38,262 nucleotides of DNA, taken from NCBI RefSeq assembly GCF_018785315.1, contig NZ_WQPN01000068.1, positions 1 to 38,262 on the forward strand. Direction: 5' to 3'. Each line of letters opens with the position of its first letter. Position 1 is the first letter of the stretch. Position numbers and translations under genes: made by a program. Below, piece by piece: positions 24,093 to 32,963 of the stretch. The stretch comes from Clostridium sp. MCC353 (GTDB lineage Bacteria; Bacillota; Clostridia; Lachnospirales; Lachnospiraceae). The notes beneath the pieces were generated by a model. It saw only the letters and a program-made list of their open reading frames with translations, was not told the origin of the DNA and did no database searches.

Positions 24093-24396
24093 ATGAAGTC
24101 CCAAGGCATTTTCAGAAAAGCCTTCACGCTTAACATTAAAGTCCCAAGGCATTTTCGGAAAAGCCTTCACGCTTAACATTAAAGTCCCAAGGCATTTTCA
24201 GAAAAGCCTTCACGCTTAACATTAAAGTCCCAAGGCATTTTTGGAAAAGCCTTCACACTTAACATTAAAGTCCCAAGGCATTTTCGAAAAAAGCCTTCAC
24301 GCTTAACATAAAAACCTCAAGGCATTTTCGAAAAAGCCTTCACGCTTAACATAAAAACCTCAAGGCATTTTCAAAAAAGCCTTCACGTTTAATATT
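24093..24396 (+). repeat. Tandem array of seven 43-bp hairpin repeats before tctC
   Basis: AAGGCATTTT begins at 24103, 24146, 24189, 24232, 24275, 24319 and 24362, a period of 43 bases with one step of 44. Each unit contains AAGGCATTTTC, a short loop and GAAAAGCCTTCACGCTT, so each folds into its own hairpin, followed by TAACATTAAAGTCCC. The last two units share AAAACCTC in place of TTAAAGTCCC. The array ends 18 bases before the tctC start and contains its ribosome-binding-site approach. There are no unique spacers. Confidence 0.9.
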
Positions 24397-24413
24397 AAAA
24401 AAGGAGAGTTATT

Positions 24414-25490
24414 ATGAAGAAAAAATTATCACTGTTACTGGCCACATCCATGGTACTGGCACTCACCGCCTGCGGATCAGGTTCCAAGGCTCCGGCGGGC
24501 GCTGAAAAAGCGGCAGAAACAAAAGCGGCGGCAGCCGGCGCCCAGACCGACGCCCCGAAAGACCTTCCAGTATGGCCGTTTACGGATAAAGAAATCACTT
24601 TCTACACCAGAAACTCCGCAGGCGGCAGCGTTACCCTTTCCCAGCAGTATCTTTTAGACATTGTTTTCGAGGACGGAGGCACAAGCCTTTTGGTATCGGA
24701 CGCAACTTCCGGCGGAGCCGTATGTGTGGAAAAAACATATGCTGCGGGCGGAGACGGATATACCTTCTATATGTCGGGAAATGAGATGGTAATCGGTGAG
24801 ATCACAGGTACCTTTGACTACTCCCTGAAAAATGATTTCCAGGTTTTAGGCATGCTGCCGTCCAACGGAGCTCCTAACTTCATCGGAGTTTCCAAATCCA
24901 CCTTACCTGATGTAAAGACCATGGAAGATTTGGTTGATTACTGTAAAGCCAATCCTGGCAAAGTGAGATTTGCCTATGCTCCTGATACCGTTGGCGAAGT
25001 ATATGCCACATTATTTGCAGATCATTTCGGACTTGACGTGAAGATGACTATTTCCGAAGGAAGCGATTCCAAGCCGAACCTGATGGGCGGTATTGTAGAT
25101 GTTGTGTTCTGGAATCAGCGAGATGCCATCGAATATTCCGATTACCTGGTTCCTGTAGTTGCTCTCAGCAATGAACGTTCTGTGAAAGAAGAACTGAAAG
25201 ATGTTCCCTGCTATGCGGAGAAAGATTTATCCGACTGTGTGGTTCCTTCTGTCATGTTCTTAGCCTGCAAAAATGATATCGATGAAAATCTGGCCCAGGC
25301 CATCAATGCTAAATGGAATGAAGCGATCAACGATGCGATCAGCGATAATCCAAGTGAAAAAGGCAAGCTTTTAAAAGAATACATGGATACCCAGAACCAG
25401 ATATTAGAGCCGCTTACAATTGAAGAATGCTGGAAAATCATCGACGATGAATATGAGAAGATTGGTGAAGTATTAGGAAATAAAGAATAA
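24414..25490 (+). CDS. tctC: Tripartite tricarboxylate transporter, substrate-binding lipoprotein (TctC/Bug family)
   Basis: Extracytoplasmic binding protein, 358 aa. The lipoprotein signal ends LALTACGSG (Cys about 20), then an Ala-rich linker. The fold shows features of the Bug family: ITFYTRNSAGGSVTLSQQY near the start (ligand carboxylate loop), ATSGGAVCVEKTYAAGGDGYT and NPGKVRFAYAPDTVGEVYATLF in the middle. Bug ligands are usually organic acids such as citrate, tartrate or aromatic acids, but the ligand here is unknown. GGAGAG precedes the start. The two membrane subunits follow after a 106-base gap with a hairpin. Confidence 0.88.
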   Translation: MKKKLSLLLATSMVLALTACGSGSKAPAGAEKAAETKAAAAGAQTDAPKDLPVWPFTDKEITFYTRNSAGGSVTLSQQYLLDIVFEDGGTSLLVSDATSGGAVCVEKTYAAGGDGYTFYMSGNEMVIGEITGTFDYSLKNDFQVLGMLPSNGAPNFIGVSKSTLPDVKTMEDLVDYCKANPGKVRFAYAPDTVGEVYATLFADHFGLDVKMTISEGSDSKPNLMGGIVDVVFWNQRDAIEYSDYLVPVVALSNERSVKEELKDVPCYAEKDLSDCVVPSVMFLACKNDIDENLAQAINAKWNEAINDAISDNPSEKGKLLKEYMDTQNQILEPLTIEECWKIIDDEYEKIGEVLGNKE

Positions 25491-25506
25491 TTGAAAAACA
25501 TCAAAG

Positions 25507-25530
25507 AAGGGGCGGAATCTTCTGCCCCTT
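25507..25530 (+). terminator. Hairpin between tctC and tctB
   Basis: AAGGGGC pairs with GCCCCTT around a 10-base loop, 16 bases after the tctC stop. There is no proper T-run, so it probably works as a partial terminator or mRNA stabiliser, making more binding protein than membrane subunits. Confidence 0.5.
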
Positions 25531-25596
25531 GAATGGATTATGAAACTAATAAAGTAACTGTTAGATAAGTATTTAATTGACTGGAGGTAAGACTTT

Positions 25597-26058
25597 ATGA
25601 ATAAGCTGCGTAAGGATCGCCAGCTTGGAATCGTATGCCTTTTACTGGCTGCTTTCATCGTGTTTGAGTCAGGAAAGATAAAGATTCGTACAGAGGAATT
25701 CGCCAAGGTTGGTCCCCGCACGTTTCCTTTTATTGCTGCTGGTATTTTTGCTGTTTGCGGCATCTACTTTCTGGTACATAAACTGGAAGGGAAGGATAAA
25801 GTGTACATGACAAGGGCTCAGTTCGGCCGTGCAATGATGATGTTCGGATGCTATGTTTTGTATCTGGCGGGTTTGTATTTTCTTGGATTGAAATTTGCTG
25901 CACCGATCGCGATTTTTGTTATGGTAATGTTGTTCTGCCGGGGAAAGATCAGTTGGTGGAAAGCGTTGATTTATGCGGTGGTTTTTGGCGCGGTATTTTA
26001 CGGTTTATATGTTTATGCATTTCAAATTCGTGTGCCTGCCGGCATTTTGGGATTATAG
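25597..26058 (+). CDS. tctB: Tripartite tricarboxylate transporter, small membrane subunit (TctB)
   Basis: A 153-aa membrane protein with four hydrophobic segments. The first is near residues 10-25, followed by KVGPRTFPFIAAGIFAVCG, the common TctB pattern in which GPRxFP begins the second helix. CTGGAGGT precedes ATG 25597. Only 15 bases separate it from tctA. Its role is to join the large subunit in the inner membrane. Confidence 0.85.
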   Translation: MNKLRKDRQLGIVCLLLAAFIVFESGKIKIRTEEFAKVGPRTFPFIAAGIFAVCGIYFLVHKLEGKDKVYMTRAQFGRAMMMFGCYVLYLAGLYFLGLKFAAPIAIFVMVMLFCRGKISWWKALIYAVVFGAVFYGLYVYAFQIRVPAGILGL

Positions 26059-26073
26059 GAGAGGAGTGAGAGT

Positions 26074-27576
26074 ATGGTTTGGTCAGCTTTTTCAGAAGCA
26101 CTGCAGCAGATCCTTACCCCAACAGGGCTGCTTTATATCATCGGAGGCGGTATCCTCGGCATGATACTTGGCGCGATTCCCGGTTTATCGGGAGGTACTG
26201 CTTCAGTTATTATTTTACCATTGACTTATAAAATGGAGCCGGGTCTTGCCCTTGCGCTGCTCGCCAGCCTTTATATCGGGTCCACATCAGGGGGATGTAT
26301 CGGGGCGATTTTATTGGGAATACCGGGAACGGGCGCATCTATTCCGACGGCCTGGGAGGGATATCCCATGGCCCGGCGCGGAGAAGGGGTCCGGGCTCTG
26401 AGCATTGCAGTTACCTGTAACTTCATCGGAACGGTTCCCGGCCTTATCATTGCCATGATCGCGTGTATCCCGCTGTCTACAATCGCCTGTAAAATGGGTC
26501 CGTGGGAATATTTCAGCCTGCTCCTCCTGGCAATCACCATGGTAGTGGCCCTTTCCAAAGACAATCTGATGAAGGGATTTGTATCCGTGGCCCTGGCGCT
26601 GATTATCTCCTGCGTCGGCTCGTCGCCTATCGACGGCGCGAAGCGGTTTACTTTTGGCAGCACCTATCTGTTGGGCGGCGTCAGCATGATCGTGGCAATG
26701 CTGGGAATCATAGCGGGCCGTATGATCATAGAGGAGTACGCATTTAATAAAGAAGTGGACACTTCCATAGCCGGAAAGGTGTCCCGATACAAATTCCCGG
26801 CGGCTGATCTGGCTAAAAATGTAGGAAATATCATACGTTCCTTTTTAGTCGGTGTATTTACAGGATTTTTACCAGCCCTGGGCGGCGGCGTGGCGTCCAT
26901 GATCTGTTACGCTACGGAAAAAAATCGGTCCGAACATCCGGAAACCTTTGGAAATGGGGAACCAGCTGGAATCATCGCATGTGAAACCACCAATAACGCG
27001 GTTATCGGCGGCGCGCTGATCCCCATGATTTCCATGGGTATCCCGGGATCTCCGGCTTTGATCTATATGATTACGGCATTATCCATCCACGGAATTTCCT
27101 GCGGACCGACTTTATTAAGGGATTATCCGGATGTGGTTTATCTGCTCTATTTGAGCTGTATTTTCGCGGCAGTTGCGATTTTGTTTGCCCAGGTATTCGG
27201 AATGCCTTTATTCCCAATGCTTTTGAAAGTACCGTCCCATTTCCTGTATCCTGCAATCATCGCCGTTGCATTTTTGGGTGCGTTTATCAGCCAGGGCAAC
27301 CTGTCAGGCGTTGTGATCTGCCTGTGTTTCTGCCTGCTGGGCATGGCGATGAGATATTTTGAAATACCGGACGCTCCATTTATGCTGACTTACTGTCTGG
27401 CCGCGTCCATGGAGACAAAGCTGAGACAAGGGCTTGTTAACGGTTTTCATGGAATCTGGGATTTCTTCACCCGCCCGATTTCCTGCCTGTTCATCATTTT
27501 GGCGGTGATCAGCCTTTTATACAATCTTTTTGGTGATAAATTGAAAGCGAAACTGGTGAAATCTAAATCAGTCTGA
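26074..27576 (+). CDS. tctA: Tripartite tricarboxylate transporter, large membrane subunit (TctA)
   Basis: The transport subunit, 500 aa, ten to twelve membrane segments. Family blocks are GAIPGLSGGTASVIILPLTY near residue 35, GSTSGGCIGAILLGIPGTGASIPTAWEGYPMARRGEG near 70-105, and the second repeat GFLPALGGGVASMICYATEK near 266. NNAVIGGALIPMISMGIPGSPA follows. Full length. It is the last gene before a clear terminator. Confidence 0.93.
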   Translation: MVWSAFSEALQQILTPTGLLYIIGGGILGMILGAIPGLSGGTASVIILPLTYKMEPGLALALLASLYIGSTSGGCIGAILLGIPGTGASIPTAWEGYPMARRGEGVRALSIAVTCNFIGTVPGLIIAMIACIPLSTIACKMGPWEYFSLLLLAITMVVALSKDNLMKGFVSVALALIISCVGSSPIDGAKRFTFGSTYLLGGVSMIVAMLGIIAGRMIIEEYAFNKEVDTSIAGKVSRYKFPAADLAKNVGNIIRSFLVGVFTGFLPALGGGVASMICYATEKNRSEHPETFGNGEPAGIIACETTNNAVIGGALIPMISMGIPGSPALIYMITALSIHGISCGPTLLRDYPDVVYLLYLSCIFAAVAILFAQVFGMPLFPMLLKVPSHFLYPAIIAVAFLGAFISQGNLSGVVICLCFCLLGMAMRYFEIPDAPFMLTYCLAASMETKLRQGLVNGFHGIWDFFTRPISCLFIILAVISLLYNLFGDKLKAKLVKSKSV

Positions 27577-27590
27577 TAAAAAACAGAAGC

Positions 27591-27627
27591 AAAAAATGCC
27601 GGTCAGCATTCCGGGGGCCGGCATTTT
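27591..27627 (+). terminator. Terminator after tctA
   Basis: AAAAAATGCCGG pairs with CCGGCATTTT around a loop of about 15 bases, 14 bases after the tctA stop. The stem is A-rich on the left and T-rich on the right, so it could act in both directions. Confidence 0.75.
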
Positions 27628-27738
27628 CCATGCAAAGATTACCTGAAAGAGTTGTTATTGTTCAGCAGATTGGGCAGTGAATGCAAAGACCTGCCAAACA
27701 GTTGTAAAGTATTTATTTAAATGTTAAGGAGAACAGTT

Positions 27739-28602
27739 ATGCAGAAAACTGTACAGTTAAAAAGCGGAATTACATTGGGATATAATGAATTCGGCAGCGG
27801 AGACCGATACCTCATAAGCTGCCAGCAGAACCATAACAGCAAAGTCGCCTATACCATCGATCTGGCGGAAAAACACGGATTTCATGTGTTTCAGGTGCAG
27901 ATCAGGGGATACGGGATTTCGGCTTCGGAAGCGGTCAAAGACCTGGGCGGGACGTGGTATGACGTATGGGCCCAGGACGCCTGCGATTTTGCGGACGCCA
28001 TGGGAATTGACAAATTCTTTTACGGAGGCATTTCCCACGGTTCGGGTATCGGCTGGCATATCTGCCGCCTGCATCCGGAGCGGCTGAGGGGATTTTTCGC
28101 CGGAGTGCCGGGCCCACACAGCAAGGACGGACAGGAGACGGGAGAGGCGCGGATGCAGACGATCCGGGCAAGCGAGGACCCGGAGACCTGGAAAGCCTAT
28201 GCGGAAGCCAAGGCTTACCGTCAGGCAGGGCCGCTGAGAAAGCTGGCAAAAGACGGTCTGGCCGATCCTGAGAAGATCGAAGCCGCCATAAAAGAGCAGA
28301 GGGAGTTTTGGGTTACCATGCCCCCGGAAGTGGCCCGGCTGGACCCGAAAAAGCCATTTGCGGACTGTGCGACAGAGGAAGAGCTGATAGAGGAACTGAA
28401 AAAAATAAAGGTTCCTGTTTTAATTATAGGAGGAATGCTGGATCCCATCAGCACCATTGACAATATGGTCCGTTCCTGTAAGGCGGTGGAGAACAGCGAG
28501 ATGGTGGTCTTTTCCGACGGCACCCACAATGTGCTGTTAGAGCACAGGGGTGAGGTTGTGAACCACATTATGGCGTTTTGTGATGGACGGGGACTGCTGT
28601 AG
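27739..28602 (+). CDS. Alpha/beta hydrolase, paralogue 1
   Basis: Cytoplasmic alpha/beta hydrolase, 287 aa. The triad is readable: Ser99 in GGISHGSGIG, Asp235 in MLDPIS and His263 in DGTHNVL. The block GPHSKDGQETG after the nucleophile strand is shared with the second hydrolase at 30143, with which it has clear similarity throughout. ATG 27739 has AAGGAGA six bases before it; an in-frame ATG at 27721 precedes that site. Esterase, lactonase or C-C hydrolase activity are all possible. It is the first of four close genes that include a beta-lactamase-fold enzyme and a MATE pump. Confidence 0.82.
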   Translation: MQKTVQLKSGITLGYNEFGSGDRYLISCQQNHNSKVAYTIDLAEKHGFHVFQVQIRGYGISASEAVKDLGGTWYDVWAQDACDFADAMGIDKFFYGGISHGSGIGWHICRLHPERLRGFFAGVPGPHSKDGQETGEARMQTIRASEDPETWKAYAEAKAYRQAGPLRKLAKDGLADPEKIEAAIKEQREFWVTMPPEVARLDPKKPFADCATEEELIEELKKIKVPVLIIGGMLDPISTIDNMVRSCKAVENSEMVVFSDGTHNVLLEHRGEVVNHIMAFCDGRGLL

Positions 28603-28667
28603 GCATTTCAGTGTCGAAAAGAGGCGGATGTCTGTCCCGGCAGCATTGTGAAGAGGAAAGGAGAACT

Positions 28668-30128
28668 ATGTTATATCAATTAGAAGCGCCTGAAAAATTC
28701 GGAATATCCTCACAGTCCATCCTGGATTTTCTGGACGCCTGTGAAGAGGAAAATGTGGAACTCCACAGCCTGGAACTGAGGCGGTGGGACCAGAAGTTTG
28801 TGAGCGGTACATTTGCGCCGTTTACCCAAAGGAGCAGACACCGGATGTATTCTTCGGGAAAGGCCCTATGCAGCCTGGCATTTTTGTTCGCCATGCAGGA
28901 CGGCCTGATCGGTCTGGATGAGCCATTGGTATCCGTATTTGCCGGCCGGGTCCCTGAGAATCTGCCGGAATATATGGATCAGGTGACCATGTACCACGTG
29001 CTTACCATGTCCACAGGCCACGAAAAGGATGTATTTTCCAGAATTAAAGAGACAAATGACTGGGTGAAGGAGTTCATGCGGATTCCCCTGGCTTACCGCC
29101 CCGGCAGCACGTATGTCTACAACAACGGAACGCCCCATATGGTGTCCGAGGCGGTGCGGCTGAGAACGGGAAAGGATTTAAAGACCTATTTGGAAGAAAA
29201 ACTGCTGTCCCACATGGGAGAAACCATGGACATTTCCTTGAATCCCCAGGGCGAGCCGGAACCTTCCACCATCAGCATTACCATCGAGGCATTTGGAAAG
29301 ATCGCTGATTTCCTTTACCACCATGGCAGCTGTCAGGGAAAACAGCTTTTAAAACCGGAGCTGGCGGACATGATGGGGCAGTGCCATCTTCCCACGCCGA
29401 TTGACGCCAGGGTTCCCGCCGACTATGTGGAAAAAGCCTGCAACGGCTACGGGTTCCACACCCGGAGAAATGCCATCGGCGGCTACAAGCTGTCCGGCGG
29501 CAGAAGCCAGAAATCCCTTGTGCTGCCGGAGTTTGAAATGACGGCGTCCATGATGGCCAATGAGCCACGGGAGGGCATTTTGATGCATCTGTTTTATACC
29601 CGCGTCATGTTCCATGTCTATCAGAGGCCGCTGCCGGAAGACCCGGAAACGCTGAAACGGCTGAAATACCGCTTAGAACACCTGAACCTGGGCCCCAAAG
29701 GAATCCCCTCTTCTTCTATAGAGGAGAAGGTGCAGGGCAGGGAATACCGCCTTTCCTGCAATGAGGACGGAAAGAAGAAGGTCCGGTTTGATTTCTCGGA
29801 CACCCAGGCCGCCGTCTGTCTGGCCGGCCGGAAAATCCTGATCGGGAAAAATGGACAGTGGCTGGAAAATGAACCCTACTTTTTGAGAAAACCCAGTGAT
29901 TTCCGCTTGAATCTCATTCCCGGTTCCAAAGCCAATCTCTATACCGGCGCATGGACCGGAGAAAATGAGTTCACATTTTATATACGCAGCGAATCGAGGA
30001 TGGCCACGGATAAAGTCTATTGCAGGTTCGAAGGCGGCAGGGTGGAAATCCGGGTGATGATTGATCCGCAGAAGAACGCGGGCACAAAAATCGAGCCAAT
30101 CATCTTAAACGGTTTCTGCCAAGAATAA
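28668..30128 (+). CDS. Beta-lactamase-fold serine hydrolase (class C/EstB-like)
   Basis: A 486-aa protein without signal peptide. The N-terminal ~340 residues match the beta-lactamase/transpeptidase fold: SxxK is S62-S-G-K65, YxN is Y151-N-N153, and a KLSGG segment near 280 may stand for the third motif. The C-terminal ~130 residues form a separate beta-rich part. Because it is cytoplasmic and lies among ester hydrolases, an EstB-type esterase or amidase is more likely than antibiotic resistance. AAAGGAG precedes ATG 28668; the frame is open 19 codons further upstream without a site. Confidence 0.8.
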   Translation: MLYQLEAPEKFGISSQSILDFLDACEEENVELHSLELRRWDQKFVSGTFAPFTQRSRHRMYSSGKALCSLAFLFAMQDGLIGLDEPLVSVFAGRVPENLPEYMDQVTMYHVLTMSTGHEKDVFSRIKETNDWVKEFMRIPLAYRPGSTYVYNNGTPHMVSEAVRLRTGKDLKTYLEEKLLSHMGETMDISLNPQGEPEPSTISITIEAFGKIADFLYHHGSCQGKQLLKPELADMMGQCHLPTPIDARVPADYVEKACNGYGFHTRRNAIGGYKLSGGRSQKSLVLPEFEMTASMMANEPREGILMHLFYTRVMFHVYQRPLPEDPETLKRLKYRLEHLNLGPKGIPSSSIEEKVQGREYRLSCNEDGKKKVRFDFSDTQAAVCLAGRKILIGKNGQWLENEPYFLRKPSDFRLNLIPGSKANLYTGAWTGENEFTFYIRSESRMATDKVYCRFEGGRVEIRVMIDPQKNAGTKIEPIILNGFCQE

Positions 30129-30142
30129 ATTTCAGGAGGAAA

Positions 30143-31000
30143 ATGCCCATGCCTTACATACAAATTGACGACGGAGTACAAATATATTATGAAGAACGGG
30201 GGACCGGGGATAACTACATCTTTTCTTCCCGTTCCCGGATTGAACACGCCAGTTCCTATACGGCGGCCCTGGCGGATTTGGGCTATCATGTGATCGAAAT
30301 CCAGCTTCGGGGATACGGAAAGTCCACCCATGTGACGGAAGATTATGGAATGAAATGGTATGATATCTGGGCTTCGGATATCGTGAAGGCGGCTAAGGCC
30401 CTGGGGGTGGAGAAATTCGTATATACCGGAGTTTCCCACGGCGCCGGTGTGGGCTGGCATATCATCCGCAGCCAGCCGGAGGTTTTAATCGGTTTTGCCG
30501 GTGTGGTGTGCGGCCCCCATTCCAAAGACGGCCAAGACACGGGGGCGGAACGCCAGAGAACCCTGGACAATGCGCGGGATGAAGAAAAATGGAAGGCCTA
30601 CAGCCTGGAGCGCTATCACAGGGACTGCGCCAATCCTCCATCTTATATGAATGAAGAAGAGCTGGCAGAGTTTATGGAAAATGCAAGGGAAAAATATGAA
30701 GAGACCCTGAACATGGAACTGTCTGAGCGGTTGATTTCCCCTAAGAAACCATTTCCCGACCTGTCCACGGAGGAGGAACTGATTGCGGAGCTGGAGAAAA
30801 TAGACCTGCCCTGCATTTTCTTAGGCGGCATGTTCGATCCCATTTCCACCACGGCCAACATGGTGAGAACGGGCAGCGCGGTAAAGAGGTCTAAGACCAT
30901 TTTGTATCAGGATTCGGATCACGGCTTGTGCAAACGGTATCCCAAGCAGATTGCCGGGGATATTGATCTGTTTTTACGGGAAAAAAGGGTGTTTGAATGA
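30143..31000 (+). CDS. Alpha/beta hydrolase, paralogue 2
   Basis: A 285-aa relative of the hydrolase at 27739, with the same layout: Ser98 in TGVSHGAGVG, Asp232 in MFDPIS, His260 in DSDHGL, plus GPHSKDGQDTG and a matching lid region rich in acidic helices (about 150-205). GGAGGA lies close upstream; ATG 30149 is an equally good start with better spacing. The last four bases overlap the MATE start (ATGA), so hydrolase and exporter are translated together. Two diverged copies beside the same exporter suggest action on two related substrates or two bonds of one compound. Confidence 0.82.
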   Translation: MPMPYIQIDDGVQIYYEERGTGDNYIFSSRSRIEHASSYTAALADLGYHVIEIQLRGYGKSTHVTEDYGMKWYDIWASDIVKAAKALGVEKFVYTGVSHGAGVGWHIIRSQPEVLIGFAGVVCGPHSKDGQDTGAERQRTLDNARDEEKWKAYSLERYHRDCANPPSYMNEEELAEFMENAREKYEETLNMELSERLISPKKPFPDLSTEEELIAELEKIDLPCIFLGGMFDPISTTANMVRTGSAVKRSKTILYQDSDHGLCKRYPKQIAGDIDLFLREKRVFE

Positions 31001-32343
31001 AATTATTTGTGCGGGATAAGGCATTTTACAAGGAAGTGGCAATGATTGCCATTCCGGTTGCCATGCAGAGTGTGATTTCCATAGGAATTAATATGATGGA
31101 TACGGTAATGCTGGGATCATTTGGGGAGGTGCAGTTGTCTGCATCCTCCCTTTCGTCACAGTTCTATCGTATCTTTCAGGTTCTCTGCATGGGTATGGGG
31201 TTTGGCGCTTCGGTGATGACGGCCCAGTATTGGGGGCGGCAGGATATTGACAGCATGAAACGGATCATCACCATCATGCTGAGGATTGGGCTGGGGCTGA
31301 CGGTTTTCTTTACCGCCGTTACGGCCTTGTTTCCCAGCCAGATTTTGAGTGTGTATACAAAAGATATGCGGATTGTGGAATCCGGGGTGGGGTATCTGCG
31401 GATTATGGCGGTTACCTATCTGTTTTTGGGCCTTTTTAAAACCCTGACCATTGTGCTCAGGAGCGTGGGGGAGGTGAGGGTTTCCCTGTACGCCTCCATG
31501 TTTTCTTTTGGAATCAATATTTTCTTCAACTGGGTGTTCATTTTTGGAAAGCTGGGCGCTCCCAGGCTGGAGATCATCGGGGCGGCCATCGGAACCCTCA
31601 TCGCCAGAATTTCGGAAGCGGCCATCATAACCGTTTATTTTCTGGTGAAAGATAAGAAGATCCACTACCGGTTCCATGACTTTTTCCTGGACTGTTCCGG
31701 GGATTTCAAAATGTTCATGTACTACAGCATGCCGGTTATTATCAGCGATTTGATGCTCACTCTGGGCAATAACATGGCGTCCATCGTCATGGGACATATC
31801 GGGACGGCATTTGTTACGGCCAACGCCATTACCAACGTGGTGGTTCAGATCAGCACTGTATTCATCCAGGGCGTCAGCAGTTCCAGCGCCGTGATTATCG
31901 GCAATACGCTGGGGACCGGGGATAGAGACAAAGCGTATGAACAGGGAGTGACATTTTTGATGCTGGGAATCATCATCGGCGTGGCCGGAGGCGTGTTCAT
32001 CGTGGCCGGAAGCCCCTTTATGCTGATGCTTTATAATATCACCGAGGAAACGAAGGCGGTGACCACCCAGTTAATGATGGCGATTGCGCTCATCGTGGTA
32101 TTTCAGACCATCAGCAATGTGATGACCAAAGGGGTTCTGCGGGGCGGCGGAGATACCAGGTTTTTGATGGTGGCCGATGTGCTGTTTTTGTGGATTTTAT
32201 CCGTGCCGTTGGGGGCTGCGGCGGCGTTTGTGTGGGGATTTTCACCGTTTTGGATCTATGTATTCTTAAAATGTGACCGGATTGTTAAGAGCGTTTTGTG
32301 CGTGGGGCGGTTCAGGACGAAAAAGTGGCTGAAGGTGGTGTGA
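30997..32343 (+). CDS. MATE-family efflux transporter (NorM/DinF-like)
   Basis: A 448-aa pump with about twelve membrane segments. Signs are IAIPVAMQSVISIGINMMDTVMLGSFG at the N-terminus, FGASVMTAQYWGRQD in the first half, and the second-half loop AVIIGNTLGTGDRDKAYEQG. The C-terminal tail is basic. It is coupled to the upstream hydrolase by ATGA overlap. In this setting it probably exports a product of the cluster or a toxic part of its substrate. It is only distantly similar to the PadR-controlled MATE at 19055. Confidence 0.9.
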   Translation: MKLFVRDKAFYKEVAMIAIPVAMQSVISIGINMMDTVMLGSFGEVQLSASSLSSQFYRIFQVLCMGMGFGASVMTAQYWGRQDIDSMKRIITIMLRIGLGLTVFFTAVTALFPSQILSVYTKDMRIVESGVGYLRIMAVTYLFLGLFKTLTIVLRSVGEVRVSLYASMFSFGINIFFNWVFIFGKLGAPRLEIIGAAIGTLIARISEAAIITVYFLVKDKKIHYRFHDFFLDCSGDFKMFMYYSMPVIISDLMLTLGNNMASIVMGHIGTAFVTANAITNVVVQISTVFIQGVSSSSAVIIGNTLGTGDRDKAYEQGVTFLMLGIIIGVAGGVFIVAGSPFMLMLYNITEETKAVTTQLMMAIALIVVFQTISNVMTKGVLRGGGDTRFLMVADVLFLWILSVPLGAAAAFVWGFSPFWIYVFLKCDRIVKSVLCVGRFRTKKWLKVV

Positions 32344-32604
32344 GGCTTGAGCGTGTCTGTAAATTCATTCCTATTATCTGCACGCCCAACCAGTTCAGCG
32401 GACCCGGCCTGACCGCCGTGCCGCTGGGAGAGGGGCCGCCGGTGAGAGCTGTGTCAACCACCTCAATTCATGGGAAACTTGCTTACCAAATGAGATTTTC
32501 ATTTATAAAATGGGATTCTGGCTCTACAAATGGGAATCTCAGATTGCAATTCATCCGCAATTCATCCGTTTGTTATGTTCTACTTATAAATGTTTTACAA
32601 TGTG
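32344..32604. other. Intergenic stretch, no gene seen
   Basis: About 260 bases with nothing firm. It includes three loose copies of AAATGRGATT/AAATGGGAATCT (32487-32545) and a direct repeat CAATTCATCCG (about 32549 and 32560). An open frame running from the MATE gene has no recognisable product. Confidence 0.4.
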
Positions 32605-32633
32605 TTGACAATGTTTATACGAATGAATATAAT
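32605..32633 (+). promoter_or_regulatory. Consensus promoter of the toxin-antitoxin pair
   Basis: TTGACA (32605-32610), exactly 17 bases, then TATAAT (32628-32633). It is the strongest promoter match in the window, as expected for an autorepressed toxin-antitoxin operon. Confidence 0.85.
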
Positions 32634-32663
32634 ATAAGTAGAATTATAAGGGAGGTGAGTTAT

Positions 32664-32963
32664 ATGGCTAAAACTGCAAATATTAATGTCCGCATTGATC
32701 CGGAGACCAAATTAAGTGCGGAAAAATTATTTTCCAGTTTTGGGATTACACTTACGGATGCTATTAACATATTTCTACGCAAATCTATTATGGAAGGCGG
32801 GTTGCCATTTGAAATGAAACAGCCGCGTTATAATGCAGAAACAGAGGCAGCTATGTTAGAAGCCAGGGCTATTATGGGCGGTCAGGTACAGGCAAAGAGT
32901 TATTCCTCTGCACAAGCTCTTTTTGAAGAATTGGATGCAGAAATGGATGGTGAGCAATGTTAG
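32664..32963 (+). CDS. dinJ: Antitoxin, RelB/DinJ family
   Basis: A 99-aa antitoxin. Residues about 1-45 form the ribbon-helix-helix (NINVRIDPETKLSAEKLFSSFGITLTDAINIFLRKSI), followed by GGLPFEM, the hallmark of DinJ. The C-terminal 50 residues should wrap and inhibit the toxin. ATG 32664 follows GGAGGTGAG. The frame is open far upstream, but family length fixes this start. It overlaps the toxin gene by 7 bases and probably represses the consensus promoter. Confidence 0.9.
   Translation: MAKTANINVRIDPETKLSAEKLFSSFGITLTDAINIFLRKSIMEGGLPFEMKQPRYNAETEAAMLEARAIMGGQVQAKSYSSAQALFEELDAEMDGEQC

Noticed and set aside
24093-24396. CRISPR-like periodic repeat
   Set aside because: The period of 43-44 bases contains no unique spacers, since whole units are repeated, and no cas genes are present. 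It is a tandem hairpin array.
32298-32663. Long N-terminal extension of the DinJ antitoxin
   Set aside because: It overlaps the MATE gene and the consensus promoter. DinJ length and ribosome binding site fix the start at 32664.
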